A DNA stretch of 64,000 bases from Nymphaea colorata (taxonomy: Eukaryota; Streptophyta; Magnoliopsida; Nymphaeales; Nymphaeaceae). The stretch's first letter is position 1. The number at the start of each line of letters is the position of its first letter. Of this stretch, positions 1 through 16,570 are shown piece after piece. A model generated the notes under the pieces. It searched no databases, was not told the origin of the DNA, and saw nothing but the letters and a program-made list of their open reading frames with translations. Both the position numbers and the translations under genes were made by a program. The stretch covers positions 22,523,703 to 22,587,702 of the forward strand of contig NC_045146.1 in the NCBI RefSeq assembly GCF_008831285.2. The letters run 5' to 3'.

Positions 1-397
1 TAGTACTTTTTTCCCCATGAGCAGAGGTTCTCCTTTCGTAGTTAGATTGGGCTGTGCGACAAGCAAGCATGCTTCTGGCTTTCCTTTTTTTCCTTTCTTT
101 TTTTTAAATTTTATGTTCCTAAATTATACTCTGCTTTGTAAACAAGTGTTTTGGTTGGATACTAAAATTAATTTTCAAACAAAGGCCATACTGCAAAAGA
201 TACTGCTGAGATCCCCATTGGCAGCTCGTTTTTTCCTAATCACTACTGATTTTTAGGAATTTTCAATGTAAAAACAAATTAAAAAAAAAGGCATAGAAGG
301 CTTAAACTAGTTCAAGCGTGTCCCTTACTATTTTCATCTGTCATCTTTGTTTTTCGTGTAGATGTTGAAATAATTTAGTTTCTTCCACTGGAGGCAG

Positions 398-1074
398 GTT
401 TCTTCTTCATCGTCTTAGCAAGATATTTCCGGATCTCCCAATCTTGGCACTCGTTGACTGGTGGAAGCTAAAAGCCTCTTCTTACGTGCTCATGTCATGC
501 TTCTGTTCCATCTAGCCTCTCTAACAGTTCCATCTTCTCTTTTTCCACTCTTCTGAAGGAATCCGGCAGGACTTGCCATCTTATACACCTATAAGTTTGG
601 AAGCATAAGCATGGGATTGGAGGCATACAGATACGGTTGGTGATCTTACTTACAGTAGTAATGATAAAACATGCTTTTCTGCTCTATGAACCTAAAAGCT
701 TTAGCTGATTAACCATGTCAGCCTGTAATGTCAAGTGGTTGGGGTTAAGATGCAAGGATCTTCAGCTTTTGCCTCCGGATTCGATGATCATGATGAAGCC
801 ACGTGATCTTCAAATTGCTAAGAGCCTCATGTTATCCAACACATTGCCCGTAAAATACATCAATCAACTGGAAAAAATTCAATTCACGAAATACCTTGGT
901 CTTCATATAGTGAGTAATGTCTTGGAGTTAAATATGCAGGAAAGTTATGCAGAAGAGTTGAGGTTCATGGTTGAATGTGGTCTCAGAGCAGAAATTGAAG
1001 CACTTTACTTCCATGGGTATGGTTTCTTGACAACGTACATTGTGAGAAAGATTGTTCAAGGCGATCACATATAA
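398..1074 (+). CDS. SPO11-2: SPO11-2, meiotic recombination protein, 3' part (four exons; 5' part outside window)
   Basis: This is the C-terminal part of the plant SPO11-2 protein, a topoisomerase VI A-type subunit required for meiotic double-strand breaks. Exons read as 398-460, 559-635, 722-849 and 940-1074 (TAA), with introns of 98, 86 and 90 bp, all GT-AG and in phase. The spliced protein shows FLLHRLSKIFPDLPILALVD, then WNPAGLAILYTYKFGSISMG, EAYRYACNVKWLGLR, LKPRDLQIAKSL-like text and a final AEIEALYFHGY...KIVQGDHI. WNPAG in place of the DxDP of the Toprim fold, and CNVKWLGLR, are as I remember SPO11-2 and unlike SPO11-1 or SPO11-3. The split codons at 460/559 (Trp) and 635/722 (Ala) restore conserved residues. 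The catalytic tyrosine lies in upstream exons not in the window. Positions 1-397 look like intron, and I could not find the preceding GYPD(I/L)ATR exon there. The 90-bp last intron has no stop and is in frame. Confidence 0.85.
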
Positions 1075-3690
<2,616 letters not shown>

Positions 3691-3885
3691 CTCTCTCTCT
3701 CTCTATAACCTTCGGGTTTGCCTTTTACCCCTGAGTTGGGTGGAGAGGTTCTGCTCATCCTTTTCTCTGAATCTCTTCCTTCACCCACCTCCCCTTTTCC
3801 CCTGACCGTCTGTCCCTTTGCTCTGTTTCTACGTCTGAATCAGGTTGGTCGATTTCATCAAATATTTTTCTGGTTCCGTCTGCAG

Positions 3886-4710
3886 GTAGGTCATTGCTTT
3901 CCCCTCAGATTTCTGGGTATCTGGGAGATTGGGTTTCTCTCATTTCTCGGGCTTATAGGGGAATTTGAAGTTCTTGATCTTTATCGCGGGTTGCGGTTGA
4001 TGGGTGCGTGAATAATTGGAGAATCCGTTTGTGGGCTGTTTTCTAATGGAAGGAATTCAAAGTGATGGATTATTGCGGAGGGTTTTTGCTTTCCGGGACT
4101 GAGGATTGTTGGCTTTTCTGCATTTGATGGTTTCTTTCTCGTTAAAGGTGGAATCCTTGTGGTCGGATTTCCGTGTTGGTTGTGACGTTGTTGGTTTCTT
4201 GGGTTCCTTTAGCGTCTGGAACGTTTGATTCTTTTCTCCTCTACCCGATTGTCAGTTTTGAAGTCTCTGGCCGTGTAGACGCTGCTGCTATTCAACAAGG
4301 TTGTAATTCCAGAGTATGTTATTCCATTAAGATAAAATACTGATTAATCCATGTGTGAAGATTTACAAAGATATTTCTGATGAACTTATCTGGGTCGTTT
4401 CTTTGGCTTCTTTCTATGAATATTATCTGGGATGCTCAAGTTAGATACCCATGAAGCTCGTCTGTGATCCTATTTGCCTTTACCACATTGCCTCCGTGCA
4501 TTCACGGTACATTTCTGCAGTTTTGGGTGGAAGATCATGGTTGGTGGGTCGAGCTATATTGTAGGTTTGGAGTCGTAGATTCTGTTTAAAAATTTCAGAG
4601 AAGCCGCTGTTGGATATGGATGTTATGAGTGGGTCTTGAAGAGCCAATTTGAGTTTGTGGTACTCGCTTGTAAATAATACCTTTCGGCTGCATACTGGCC
4701 TTCTCTTCAG
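3886..4710 (+). promoter_or_regulatory. Leader (5' UTR) intron of the CBE1-like gene
   Basis: A strong donor (CAG|GTAGGT at 3885/3886) and a pyrimidine-rich acceptor (TTCTCTTCAG ending 4710) frame an 825-bp intron upstream of the start codon at 4808. CT-rich sequence at about 3692-3706 (a CT run followed by CTATAAC) is a plausible core promoter and leader start. Large leader introns are common in constitutively expressed plant genes. The intron is read from signals only. Confidence 0.55.
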
Positions 4711-4807
4711 GCCTGGCTTGAGTATAGTTTCTCGGTGATTTGGGCGGGCAGCACAGGAGGAGCACGGCTTAGCTTCATTATTCCTGTCTCTATTGGGGCA
4801 TTTAAGA

Positions 4808-7800
4808 ATGATGGCAGAAAATGAAGACTGGAGCTTGCCGCTGCTAGCTGAGGCTGCTGATGTTGTAAATCAAAAGTATCCTATACGTTTTTATCATTTA
4901 TTTCTTTGTTTGAAACTCTCCTGCCTTTGTTTATCTTAGTTGTGCGAATCAAAATTGTATGTCATTGTTTTGTCTTTATGGGATTCAGACGTGTAAAATT
5001 TTCATATACGACGGACTTTTTGCTGTCACTCAGTGATCTGGATATTTGCAAACAGCCGCCGAGTGGATTTGATCCTTCCATTTTAAGGTATTGTGATTTT
5101 GTCATTTGAAGTCTTTATCCTTCTGATTTTTTTCGTATGGTGGATGAAAATTGTTCAAGCAATCTGAAAGGAAAATATATGTATTTGTGAGGCGTACTAT
5201 TTGTACTCTTGACCAGAATTTGCATTTGACATGTACTTTCTTTTCGATCAAACATTTCTTAGCTGCCAGGATGATCCCCTTCTTTTTCCACCTAAATTGT
5301 AGATGGAAATCAAGCTGGTCATTTCAGTTTTGTACAAATATGGAGTTGATTTTATTTATCACTGCACCATTCCTTATACATATTAAGTTAATGGTTACAC
5401 TTTAATAACTAATGGAGGACAGTGCATAGTCAGGACTTTTTTTAAAAAGGAATCAATGATCCAGTCTCAGGAGAGCCCTTCCCCAGATCGGGCACTAATA
5501 TATTTTTAATGTCTATTGGTTATTTCTTAAATCTTTTAAGAGAATCATCGATCCTGGTTGTTCCTAGTATGCTACTAATATGTTACTGTTTCTTGCTATC
5601 AGTGATTGTCAGGAAGTGACCCAAAGTGCTCCTGAATGGCGAAGACCTTATGGAAGTTCTGCTTTACAGATCTCTAAGCGTGGTGAGAATGGGTTGTCTT
5701 CAGGAACTTGGGTGGAGAGTTCTGGCAATTCCTCCCGTGGAGTCCATGATAAAACTGCATGGCAAACTTCTGGATCTTTGGGTCAGGGAAGGTGGGAAGG
5801 TCGTGCTGGAATAGTCGATGGCAATGGAGATCAGCAGTCCGAGAAAGGACCAGTTGCTCAAGGTTGTGAATCATTCTAGTAATTTGTTCCATTAATACAT
5901 TTTGTTTAATTTCTGATTTTCCCAACATGCTAAACTGGGTAAGAACAAATATAGCAGTAGGATCTATATAGTTTGCTTCATGGAATATTCGCTGGGACTT
6001 TCAAATAATATAATGGTTTGTTGACGTGCAAATATCGGTTGTCTATATCTTCCTACTGATGTATTTGGACGTTGCAGATTCTAGTAGACGTTATGGCAAC
6101 CAATCTCGACAATCTTGGCAATCTCCAGAGCGTGATGGACTTCTAGGCAGTGGTAGTTTCCCCAGACCATCTGTACATGCAGGTGGTCCATTAAGTCCAA
6201 AAGTTCGAGGAAATGGGCAGTATCAGCTGAATCGCAGCACAGAGCCATATCAGCCGCCGTGGATGTATAAGGTTTGTTCAGCATGCTCTTTTGTTGGCTA
6301 TGGCGAGGGTGTGGATTTAGATTTGACCCTCTCTGTTTGCTACAAGCTAGCTGTTTCCAGGTTTTGGTTTCCAACCTAGTTAGACAATGAAGTGTCAAAT
6401 TGCAGCACCCTGTTTATGCATGCATCATGATATTTATGTGTTGCAATTGGTAGGGATACTTTTCTGGATCCATAATATTATAATATTTTCCATCAATTAA
6501 GAGTCAATGAATCCCATTTTAGAAATTAATTTAGGTGGTATTGATGTCAGTAGTCTAACTACCTTTTCTGTTAATGACTATTCATGTTCTTGTTTCTGGC
6601 TATTTTGACAGCCAGCACTTCAATCTCGCCGAGATGCCACCGACTTGTGCAATGACGAAACTTTTGGCTCGACTGAGTGCCTGAGTCAGGACAAAGCTGA
6701 AGAAGAGAAAAGGCGTAGAGGTACCTTTTTGAGTTTGAGAAGCAGACACATGTTATTACTAAAGCCATACACTCTTTTCTAAGAAATTTGCCATGATTAG
6801 GAGTAGAACCTTTGCTGCTTTTTCAATACTCTGCACATTGTTTGATTTGTTAATGCTTCTTGTAGCATCGTTTGAGATGATGAGAAAAGAGCAACACAAG
6901 GCCCTGCAAGAGAAACTAAAACAACCTTCTGGCAAGCAAAACATAGACCTTCCATACTTGGATGCATCTGAAAATGAGGTAAATATTCAAGTCGACAATG
7001 GAGTGGATGATCATGTTGAACTCCCTCAAAAGGATCATGCGAAGCTGCCCGTTCTACAAGTTTCTGCATCTAGGCCTTTGGTGCCACCTGGATTTGCAAG
7101 CACTGTATTGGATAAGAATCAGATCACAAGGACTCCAACATTGCCTGCTGAATCTGACATATTTAAGGTTTCTTACTTATATATATTGTTTCTTGCTTTT
7201 TTACTTGTTTTGTATGGCCTGTAACTTTTTAAAGATTACCGTGATGCCACTAATTCTGTTTGTGAAAGAATTGATTATGTATTTTCTGTTCATGTATTAT
7301 CTTTATCTGCTACCATGTCAATTCTGTCAACTTGATCATAACATATTTCTTTCAATTAATCTGCAGTCAGGGAGGTCTACAGCTGTTGAAGAGTGCTTGG
7401 ATACAGCAGGAGCCTTACATATGAGCAGGGCAGTGGTTGGTCAAATACAAGAAAAATACCTGGCTACAGATCTCGAAGCCAGTGCAAAACAACATGAGGT
7501 TGACGGCAGTATTTCAGCTTCTATGAATGGCACTGAGAAGCCTGTGGCTACATTGTTACCTTCAGAAGTTTCTCAGTCGCCTTTGGTTCTACAGACAACA
7601 CAAAATGAATTCCAGGGGAAGACAGATGACGTACTCACAAATTTTGCTCCTGCTAAAGCTGCTGGTTTTGAGAGTAAGACTGGTGCTTCTCCAGAAGGTT
7701 CCACCTCTATTCTGGAAAAGCTATTCGGAAGTGCAATGAGAGTTAATGATGCTGGGTCGCCTGATCCTTCTGAGGTACTGATAGATTCTTGATAAATAGA

Positions 7801-10749
7801 TATCCTCATGTTGTCTGACCTAGCCAAATGAAGTTTTGTGTATTTGCTTCTGTCTATGCATGATAGCATTTGTTTAACGTTGAAGAGAAGTTCTTCTTCC
7901 TTTTTACTTTTAGAAGAAGCCTTTTTCTTTGATATCTGAAATTCCCTACTTTTGGGCTTGCTGATCGAGGATTCCTTCCTCTATGCTTGAGAGTTTAATT
8001 TTGTTCTGACTACTATTATGCTAGTAGATGGTTATGGTACCTTGGTGCTTTGGAGAGGCACTTTCTGGTTATCCTGACATCTTTACTCCAAAGTTTCTCC
8101 ATGGAATATCAATAGTTTACATTATATGATTCATTCTATATCTTCATGCTTAAGGGTGCTTATTGTTTCCCATGGATTTCTGTTTTTTAATGTTACTTGT
8201 TTCTATTCTTTTAAATTACATGTTCCGGATTAATGCTAGTGTGTCTTTTGACCTTTAAGAATATGTTACGTTTCTACATTGCATCAAGGAGTGTTTTATG
8301 TACTGTGAGTCATGGACTTTATCTGTTCTCTTTTTCTTATTTTTACAATGATCAGTACTTCTCTGATTTATCAATGCACACAATGCTTTTATGCTTCCTT
8401 TAGTTTTTCATTTGGAAGGTATCATGCGGCATTCTGTTTTTTCTGTCTCAGTTATCTCAGTATTCAAGTTCTATCATATAATTTCTAAACTGGTTCCCTT
8501 TAGTCTTAGTTCTTAATCACAGTTTTTTGTAATGCATTCCTTATTTCATTTCTGTTGTTTCCGTGTAATATCTTCTTTCTTATTTCTTTGTTAAGGGTCC
8601 TGTTAAGGTATCCATTCATGGAATTCTTTGTCAGATGACTTCTAGTCAGATTACCTATAAACCATATTGATCTGGATAGGGGGCCATTCGTACTAAATGG
8701 TCTGAAGAGTGCTGTACATTGTGTTATTTAAATAATAAATCAATTGCTTCACAGGCACCGGTTGAAAAGGCGGATGAGGAACCATGGAATCCAGTTACGC
8801 AGTCTTCAAAGTTTGCTCATTGGTTTTGCGAAGAAGGTAAGGTTCATATTGGTTGATTATTTTATTATCTGTTTCCAAAGAGGAACTATTTTCTGCCTTG
8901 GTGACTTTTGTCCCTCTTGAATCTCCTGATACCCAGCCTTTGTTGCTTGATATTGCTACAGAAGTGAAACCTGCCGTGGATCAGCCTCCATCAACAGCTG
9001 AAGACCTGCTGTCGTTATTTGCTAGTAATGAGAAAGGCATAGCTTACAATACTGAAATAAAAAAGGAGCTAAATAAAGCAGGTACAATAATCCCCCCAGA
9101 AGAAGCGACCAACATTCAAGAACACGTAGTACAACCTCTCCCTACTTCAGTTGGTAGTGTTTCTGAACCATCACATTCGGAAAAATTGGATGTAAGATCA
9201 GGAGTGCTTACTTGTGAGGACTTGGAACAGTTTATCTTGGCTGAGGCTAATGCTTCTCAAACGAACATAGAATCTTCTGTGAAAGTGTTCTCCAATGTCC
9301 CCAATTTGGGCTCTGAACAACAGCAAACGGATGTGGATAATCAAGCATCTCAGCATCTTCTGTCACTGTTGCAGAAGGGAACGACCTTGAAGGACTCCAT
9401 TGCAACAAACAAAGCAGAAGAAATTGCAGCAGTGGCATCTGCACAGCCCATTTCTGTTGATGGTGTTCAACTTCTTGAGAAGACATTGACACTTGAAAGC
9501 CTCTTCGGAACAGCATTCATGCAGGAATTGCAGTCAGTGGAAGCTCCAGTATCAGTACAAAGGGCATCTGGTGGAGTTAGGACTACTACCGATTTAGACA
9601 TGCCTGGTGCGGCATTTCTACCGTCTGACATCAAACCTGCTGGTAAAATTAGCCATGATAGTATACCTGCAGCACTAATCCATGGTGGAGAAAGAAGATA
9701 CGATACAAGTAAAGCTAGTTGGCTGGGGTTTGATGGTCGAAAAGATGGCATCAAATCCGAAGTTGCTCCGTCCTTGGGCTTTGAAAATGAGCCTGCTGAT
9801 GATACTGTAGACATCCATCTACCAGAAGAGGATAGTCTAATCACGGTTAGCAGTGCCCCGACAAATGAGGCTCAAGCTTTTCTGTCTTCTGGAATTGCAT
9901 CTAAGGAAGAAATCCTTTTGTCATCTGCCATGCCGGTTGACATCATGGAGAAGCTCACCGGACTTGATAATGCTCTTAGAGATGACAGATCCATGATTCC
10001 TGCAATTGACCATCGACCCCTTCAAGAGGTGTTGCGAGGGCCCTTCAATATGATGGGACCAGAATTTCAACACCAACAACGTCTTTTGGGTGGACAGTCC
10101 TTACCTCACGTGCCCATGAACCCTTTGAGGCCACCCTATTCACAGCTTGAACAAGAACTTAACAGGCATCCAGAAAGGTTCTTGGGACCCACTGACAATG
10201 GTTTTGATCTTCGACACCACTTCCCTCCTAATGTGCTTCAGCATCCCTTCCATCATAATGCAGGAATACCAGCGAGGTTTGAACCAGATCATCATCAAGC
10301 AATGCAGCACATGGTTCCTGGTAACTTGCCAGGTCCCCATCCTCTGCAACCACTACCAGGTGGTCTGCCTCTGCAGCATCAACATGGGCTTGGTCCCTTC
10401 AACAACGCTCCTTTCATGCCAGATATCCATTCTGTCCAAGGGTTCCCTTTTCATCACAGACCTCCAAACTTTAACGCCATGGAAGTGCCCGTCCCAGGTG
10501 AAACCAGTTCGTTTGCTTATCATATATAAATGCTGTTTCTCTTTTTGTCTTAGCGGTAGATCCATTTGTTTATCTGTCCATTTCTTCTGGTCCACAGGGA
10601 CTGCGGGCCGAAGTGGTCATCCCGAGGGATTGGAGAGGTTGATTGAGATGGAACTGAGAGCAAATGCAAATAAGAAGCCTCCTTTTGTACCAAATCCTGG
10701 AGGACCCTTTGGGCCTGAGATAGACATGGCTTATAGATATAGATGTTGA
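4808..10749 (+). CDS. eIF4E-binding protein, CBE1-like (10 coding exons, 1,069 aa)
   Basis: Coding exons: 4808-4875, 4989-5087, 5603-5862, 6078-6271, 6612-6720, 6866-7167, 7367-7774, 8755-8836, 8962-10497 and 10598-10749 (TGA). All have GT-AG borders and the phases sum to 1,069 codons. Near the N-terminus, residues 29-35 read YTTDFLL, a canonical eIF4E-binding Y-x4-L-hydrophobic motif, followed by CKQPPSGFDPSIL. Further on come a PPWMYK segment, a charged helix (FEMMRKEQHKALQEK), RPLVPPGFAST, KFAHWFCEE and a His/Pro/Gln-rich C-terminal third ending in a conserved GRSGHPEGLERLIEMELR block. This order fits Arabidopsis CBE1 (At4g01290), a cytoplasmic cap-complex protein, as I remember it. Exon 9 must start at 8962: the nearer in-frame AG at 8880 would leave a 44-bp intron, shorter than plants use. 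Two consecutive ATGs begin the frame, so 4811 is an equal start. Confidence 0.75.
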
Positions 10750-13700
10750 AGTCGACCTACTCCATTGCCTTCCATCCTTCGGGTTTCAATTTCAAACGCT
10801 ATGTAGAGATGTTTTGGTTTGATGATGTATTATAAAAATTCAGGTGCGTAATGCTTCTGTTTTTCATTGTTTCTCTCCACCAGTGCATTCGACGAGTTAC
10901 GGAAAACGGAAAGGAGGGGAAACGACTCCATTCCTTTTTGTTGCTCTGTTTAAAGAAACGAATGGAAATGCAAGAGTTCGTGATTCTTTTGATCTGATTA
11001 AAATCAACCCTACAGTCAAATGCGATAAATAGGTAGGCCTTTAACAATTTGATTGCATATTGCCCGAAGCCAACTGCAACCCCGTGTTTTCGGAGGTGAT
11101 GTCGTCCGTTTTCCACCCAAACAGGAAAGGTTGTAATTCCAAGTTATCAAACATTCTCATGAACGATGAAGTTATGAAACCCTCTGAGAGAACACGGGGA
11201 GAAATGAAAACAAAAAAACGTTTAAGCGAATGCATACCCCGTTTTGAAAGCAATCCTGACCGTAGCAAATAAGATTATTGCTAAAATCAAGGAAGATACA
11301 TACGCTGAATCAGTGAAATAGAAAAGTGGGAAAGGTTCAATTGTTGCCCCATCTCAAACTATCAATGTGATGATTCACCTTATATTTGTGAAATATGTGT
11401 CAGGCAGAGGTTTTCAGTGTAGGCTCCAGCTGTCCACGATAACCAAATTATGTGCTATGAACAAAACGTGTTACGATTTTCAAGACATGCACTACGCACA
11501 TGATGACTATGAAGATGCGCATAAAACGCGACCAACAAAATAATTCTTTTACCAATAAAATCATCATTAACCTTCAGCCACAGTAATGGTCGTCACTCTG
11601 ATGTCCTCCAATTTAGAACAGTACCTGGATGAGTTTATCTTTTACCATTTTAAAGTCAAACAGTGGATTATTACAGATTTGGAGCTGTAAACATGATGAA
11701 AGGACTGCAGATATTAACCCGTGCAAGACTTCTGCTCGATGAAGGACCACCCCACCTGGATTTCAAGCTTCAACTTATCGATTGTATGCTGAAAAACGAA
11801 ATAAGCTGAAACCCATCCTTCTCGTACCACAAATTTCAGTGAACCATCGTGCATAAATTGATTCCCTTCGCATATTTTTTTACGCATGAAATGCATCATT
11901 TTCATGGACTTAAAAGCATGCAACTCATCCATGGAATTAGTGTTTACAACTCATGTTTAGGTGGTTTTACGTGTCAAGATGACGGTATCCAAGTTGCACT
12001 AAAATCAGAGTTTAAACAAGTGAATTACACACGTTTCTTTGATTTGTTTATGCTTTACACGGGAATTTGGATCCGGATACAATCGAAATTGAAGACAATG
12101 AGCCTTGGACCAGATCAAGACATAAACCCACAGGCCACATCCAAAACCGTGAGTTTATACGAGTTTTATAGAGAAAAGTAATAAATTTCCCCCATAGTTG
12201 GCGTCAAGCTTGTTTTACCAGTTTCAGGATGTCGTTTCAGTGTTTTTTAAAACATAAAGAAATAGGGGCGCCAAAGGCAATTCTCCACTATCCCAAATGC
12301 ATTAAAACTCATAAACCACCAGAGAAAGTCGTCCAAAACCAAAGGAGCAGCAGCCATGTGCTAATTTCGACCATCTTGACCATCTTCCACCTGCTTCGCT
12401 GGCGTTCGGCAGGGAATATCATTCGTCTTCAAGAATATGTTTCGCCTTCTTTGTCTGATCCACCTTTTACATCTCCATTTCTTGTGCCAATTCCACTTTT
12501 TATCTTGCTGGTTTTTGAAGGGTTTTGAGAAGTGGGCAGCGCATTTTCTCCATGCTGGCATTCAGAAACATTTGACGAAGACAATTGGTGTTCGTCAATG
12601 GTGTAGTGTAACGTTCGTTGCACACATCTTCATTCTTCCATGGGTGGTTCTCTCCATCTCTCTACGTGCTGATCATTAGGCTTTCAAAGAAGACCAGCAG
12701 CTCAAGAGGAGGACGTGAAGGCTGCTGGTCTGAGGTTGTGATCACCGAGAATGTGGCGTTCGCGGTATTCCTTCTTCCCCTCTGCTTTAGTATAGAAATC
12801 GCTAGAATAGTTTTAAGTTTTATGCATAGTTTTGAATTGTTTTATGAAAATTCCTACTGGGTTTTCATTGGGCCACTACCCAAGATGATTGCAAGATGTT
12901 TTCTATGTGAGGAAAGCCAGAGAAGCTGTTACTTCCTTGCTGGAATATGGAAAAAGGGTCATTCAAGCTATTAGGTATGGTTGTGTTGAAATCGACCGGG
13001 TAATGACCATGTATACTCTGTATTTTTTTAATGGTTTTTCTTGGTTTCTTTTTGTTTTCTTCTTACAATAGGCTATCTTTCATGCCTTGGGATCTGTTTT
13101 CAAGGTGTTGCAGGCGTGCAGCCATGTTCATGTTTCAATCATGCATCCAACTTTACGAACGTATTTCTGATCCGAGGTGTTCTTCAAACATGTTCATGAT
13201 GATTTCTATGCATAAAAACTTGTGGAATGTGGTTAGATTTAGAAATCATGCATATTACGAGCTAGTATTTCATATTGCATTACATATAGCCAGTCATGTG
13301 TTGCATTGTGCTTTCTCCAAGTTCCCAATTCGTGAATGGTATGTTTGGTAAATTAGGGGTTGAGTATTTGAGTTAAAACAGGGTCCTCTTCTCTATTCTC
13401 TTCCTAAAATGATCTCTCCAGTTCGCCTCCTGATCTTGGGATAGCTTTTGATTTGATTTCTACTCCAGCTCGCGCGCCCCACTCAAATTTCACGCCTTTC
13501 TCTTGGACCTCTCTCAAACTCACGTTTTCTTCTCTTTTCCTGCTTATTTCTCCTTCCTCTTCTCTCCTACCAACGTGGTGTGTTCTTCTCTACGATGTGA
13601 CGTGTAGGAGTTCTATTCTTCTCACCATGGGGTGATTTCAATTTCGAGGTTGGTCCACTGTTTTGTTTTTGGGGTTTTTGCATGTGAACGTGTTCATTAA

Positions 13701-16014
13701 ATGCAAAGTATGAAAGTCACTAATAGAGATATTTAATTTTATTTTTAACAATTTAATTACTTATTAGTTTAATAATCAATTTTTTATGTTTATGAGTTCT
13801 TTTTTGTGTTTCGTTGTATATGCAAATGTAACAACAAAAAATGGATGACAACACCTACTCTTAATTATGAGAAGTTAGAAAATTTATTTGTTAATGATAA
13901 AGCAACTGGAAATGATCGATGACAGCGAAAGAAAAGCGCAGCCGAATGACTTATGAGAGCTCTGGTGATACAATCCAATAAAATAGTTTCTCAAAATAAA
14001 ACAATATTATAACCATTTGTCAATTTAAGAAATGAATATGAAATCCAAGTTGAGCTTAGTACAGGATTTTGCAAAAGCGTAAAAAGACGAGAAGTGTAAA
14101 TGAAGATAATTTAAAAGAGATAGAGATGATGAACAATGTTTTTTAAAAAATTGTTAATGCAATTTAAAAAAGTAACGTCATACCTGAACTGAGATATTCA
14201 AATAAATATTATAAATAAAACATATTTTCGACATTTAAAGTCATTAGTCTTAAAAGAAGAATTACAAACGAAAGTATATCTTCATTTTACTATGATGAAA
14301 AAAAAAATGGAAACATGCATAAAGTTAGACGCGTCGCCCTTTCTCTTGCTTTTCATTTTGACCGACCACCTATAAGGTAGGCTAAGGTGGTGTCCTCCAA
14401 ATGCATGCGTGTAGGTTTCTTAGAATGGGTTTAGACGTCATTCATGTATGCATTTAGCCATGCATAGTGTAATTTTGATTTGGTCGACCTCATATACAAG
14501 CATTCTAGAAGTAGGTCTCTGTCTTCGCGTCCAGTTTTTGAGCATTATTTATTTTAATGCTTACTTTTGATTAAGTATCTTGAAGTATTCCAGGTTATTT
14601 AATTGAATTCTGATTTGAGTTTGGCATCATGTTTTCAGTTAGCATTACTTGATTTTACTCGTTATTTTTTTTTAAATGGACTATCGGTTAGTTTCTTTTG
14701 AATGTGGTTTTTAATTTCTTGAGTTCCATTGTCTAGATGGGTAGATTTTCATTAATGATTGAACTAGAGTTGTTTTATTTCTGTTTGTTTAATATATTGC
14801 AGTTACTCATGGTTAATTCTTGGGTTTGCTATGCATTAGTGTAATATAATCCGAGAGTCGTTAGTTCTGGTATTGATTTAGGCTTTCTTTGTCCGTTTGA
14901 CCCTAATTTTTGAATTAGGGTCTTCATTCAAATCGATTTCAAACAGCTACAATATTTCATTTGAATGATTAATCCCCTTAAGCATTTAGGATTTAGGTAT
15001 CTTTAGGATTCCTTGGCACTGCTTTAGGTTGTCATTACTTGTCTTGTTGCTGAATGAAAGTATTTTCAAAGTACGTTTAAGGTAATTTAATATTATTAAA
15101 TAGCATATTTTCTGTACTGTTCCACTCATTATTTTCTGTAGATTTCTGTTGAGTTTTTACAAAGTTTAGTATGTCATTTTGTTCATCCACATGTCTTTTG
15201 AATGAAGATCAATTTTCAGCTCATTCCAAGTTCGATTGATTTAGTGTCTAGCCTTTTTTATACAAACTGTTTTCTGTTATAACAATTTTCAGGATAGAAC
15301 CAGTTCAAAATGTTCTTTGAGTGTCTCTTCGGAGACATCCGATAAAATTGGAACTAAACTGTGCTTTTCAGACCCTGTTTTGGACGTGTATTTCAGCATA
15401 ATACAAGGGTATTTTAAAAATTTCACATATCATACCATATTTTTATAAACTTCTTGACGCCATAGCAATCTGCCAATGTCTTTGCAGTAGGTACCGAGTC
15501 TAAGCTTTAGACGTTGAGTGGTACGTTGATGCATTTCTTTAGGTTTAGAGTTTTGATTTTAAAAGAAAAAAAAAGTGAAGCGTAATACCGATACTTAGGT
15601 TTTTCAATGTAGTTAGATAGTTTTAAGGTAAGTAATTTCATTAAGTTCCCAGTGTTTTTTTTTTTTTTTTCATTTTGTTTGTGATTGCCTGGTTCTAATG
15701 TTGTTTTCAATCCTTTTAGGTTCAATTGAAGCTGCTAACGCGAGTGGTGTAGACCCCACTCTGCGCTCGAAGATTTAGTACAAGTCTTCTCTTGTTTCCT
15801 GTGGGTTCAACACAACTCTCACGAGAATTGGTGTGTGCTCTTACGGATTTCAACGTATCAAATCATTTAGTTGCACTTCATTTCAATGAAAAACCGCATC
15901 ACATATACATCATTTTTTTCCACAGCTTCAAAACAAGAGTATCAGTTCATGCACGTCCCATACATATTCGTAAGACGAGATTGGACAACAGAATTCTGCA
16001 TTTTCTCGGACCCC
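10750..16014. other. Gene-poor spacer
   Basis: The first about 100 bases are the CBE1-like 3' UTR. The rest is AT-rich with scattered short open frames of no family I recognise. A CT-rich patch at 13450-13620 resembles a leader but no coding exon follows. No RNA gene recognised. Confidence 0.5.
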
Positions 16015-16570
16015 AAAGTAGCTATCCATGAGATCCACTTCATCCCTAATGATTCAGAAGTGGCACGGTTGACGTCTAAAACATACTGCTACCATTCTAA
16101 CGGATGGTAGCTGTATAACTATATGCACAAATAAATATACATTATGAATAACCCAAATTTTATTTCACCTTTTCATTGGAAACTCTGCTTCTGAGAACTG
16201 TTGGTTCTACGGTACCAACGAAGGGCTCATTCGAATAATGATCCGCTATAGGACAACAGGAACCTAAAAGCCAAGATCATGTACCCAGACTTAGACTAAG
16301 CACTTCAGTTGCACCTGAACAAGAAAATCGCGAGTTTCACATCAAAAATAAGGATTTAACAAGATCATAAAAAGTCATGGTAGTTAGAAGAAACAGCTTG
16401 TTGAGGAGGTAACTTACAGAATCTTCAAATTCTTGACTGGATAAATTGATAATGAGATTTCCCATCAACAATAAAATCTGGAAGCAAAGAGTACAGGAAA
16501 TCATCTCAATAACCCACCACCACTAGCTGCTGAATAATTCAGAAGAATCACCAGTTGCACAAGCATGGAA
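16015..16570 (-). repeat. Parent copy of a dispersed duplication (3' end of the REVEILLE gene)
   Basis: This stretch covers the 3' UTR, last exon, last intron, penultimate coding exon and part of the preceding intron of the REVEILLE gene. It matches 47713-48221 in the same orientation over almost its full length, with substitutions and small gaps. The copies match from AAAGTAGC at one end to CAGTTGCACAAGCATGGAA at the other, and diverge outside. Confidence 0.9.

Noticed and set aside
17-256. Frame ending in GCATS-like text as the upstream SPO11-2 exon
   Set aside because: It lacks the GYPD motif and has no usable donor at the needed phase.
8853-8961. Start of the large CBE1-like exon at 8853 or 8881
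   Set aside because: Would need a 44-bp intron; the acceptor at 8962 keeps frame and gives a conserved EEEVKP join.
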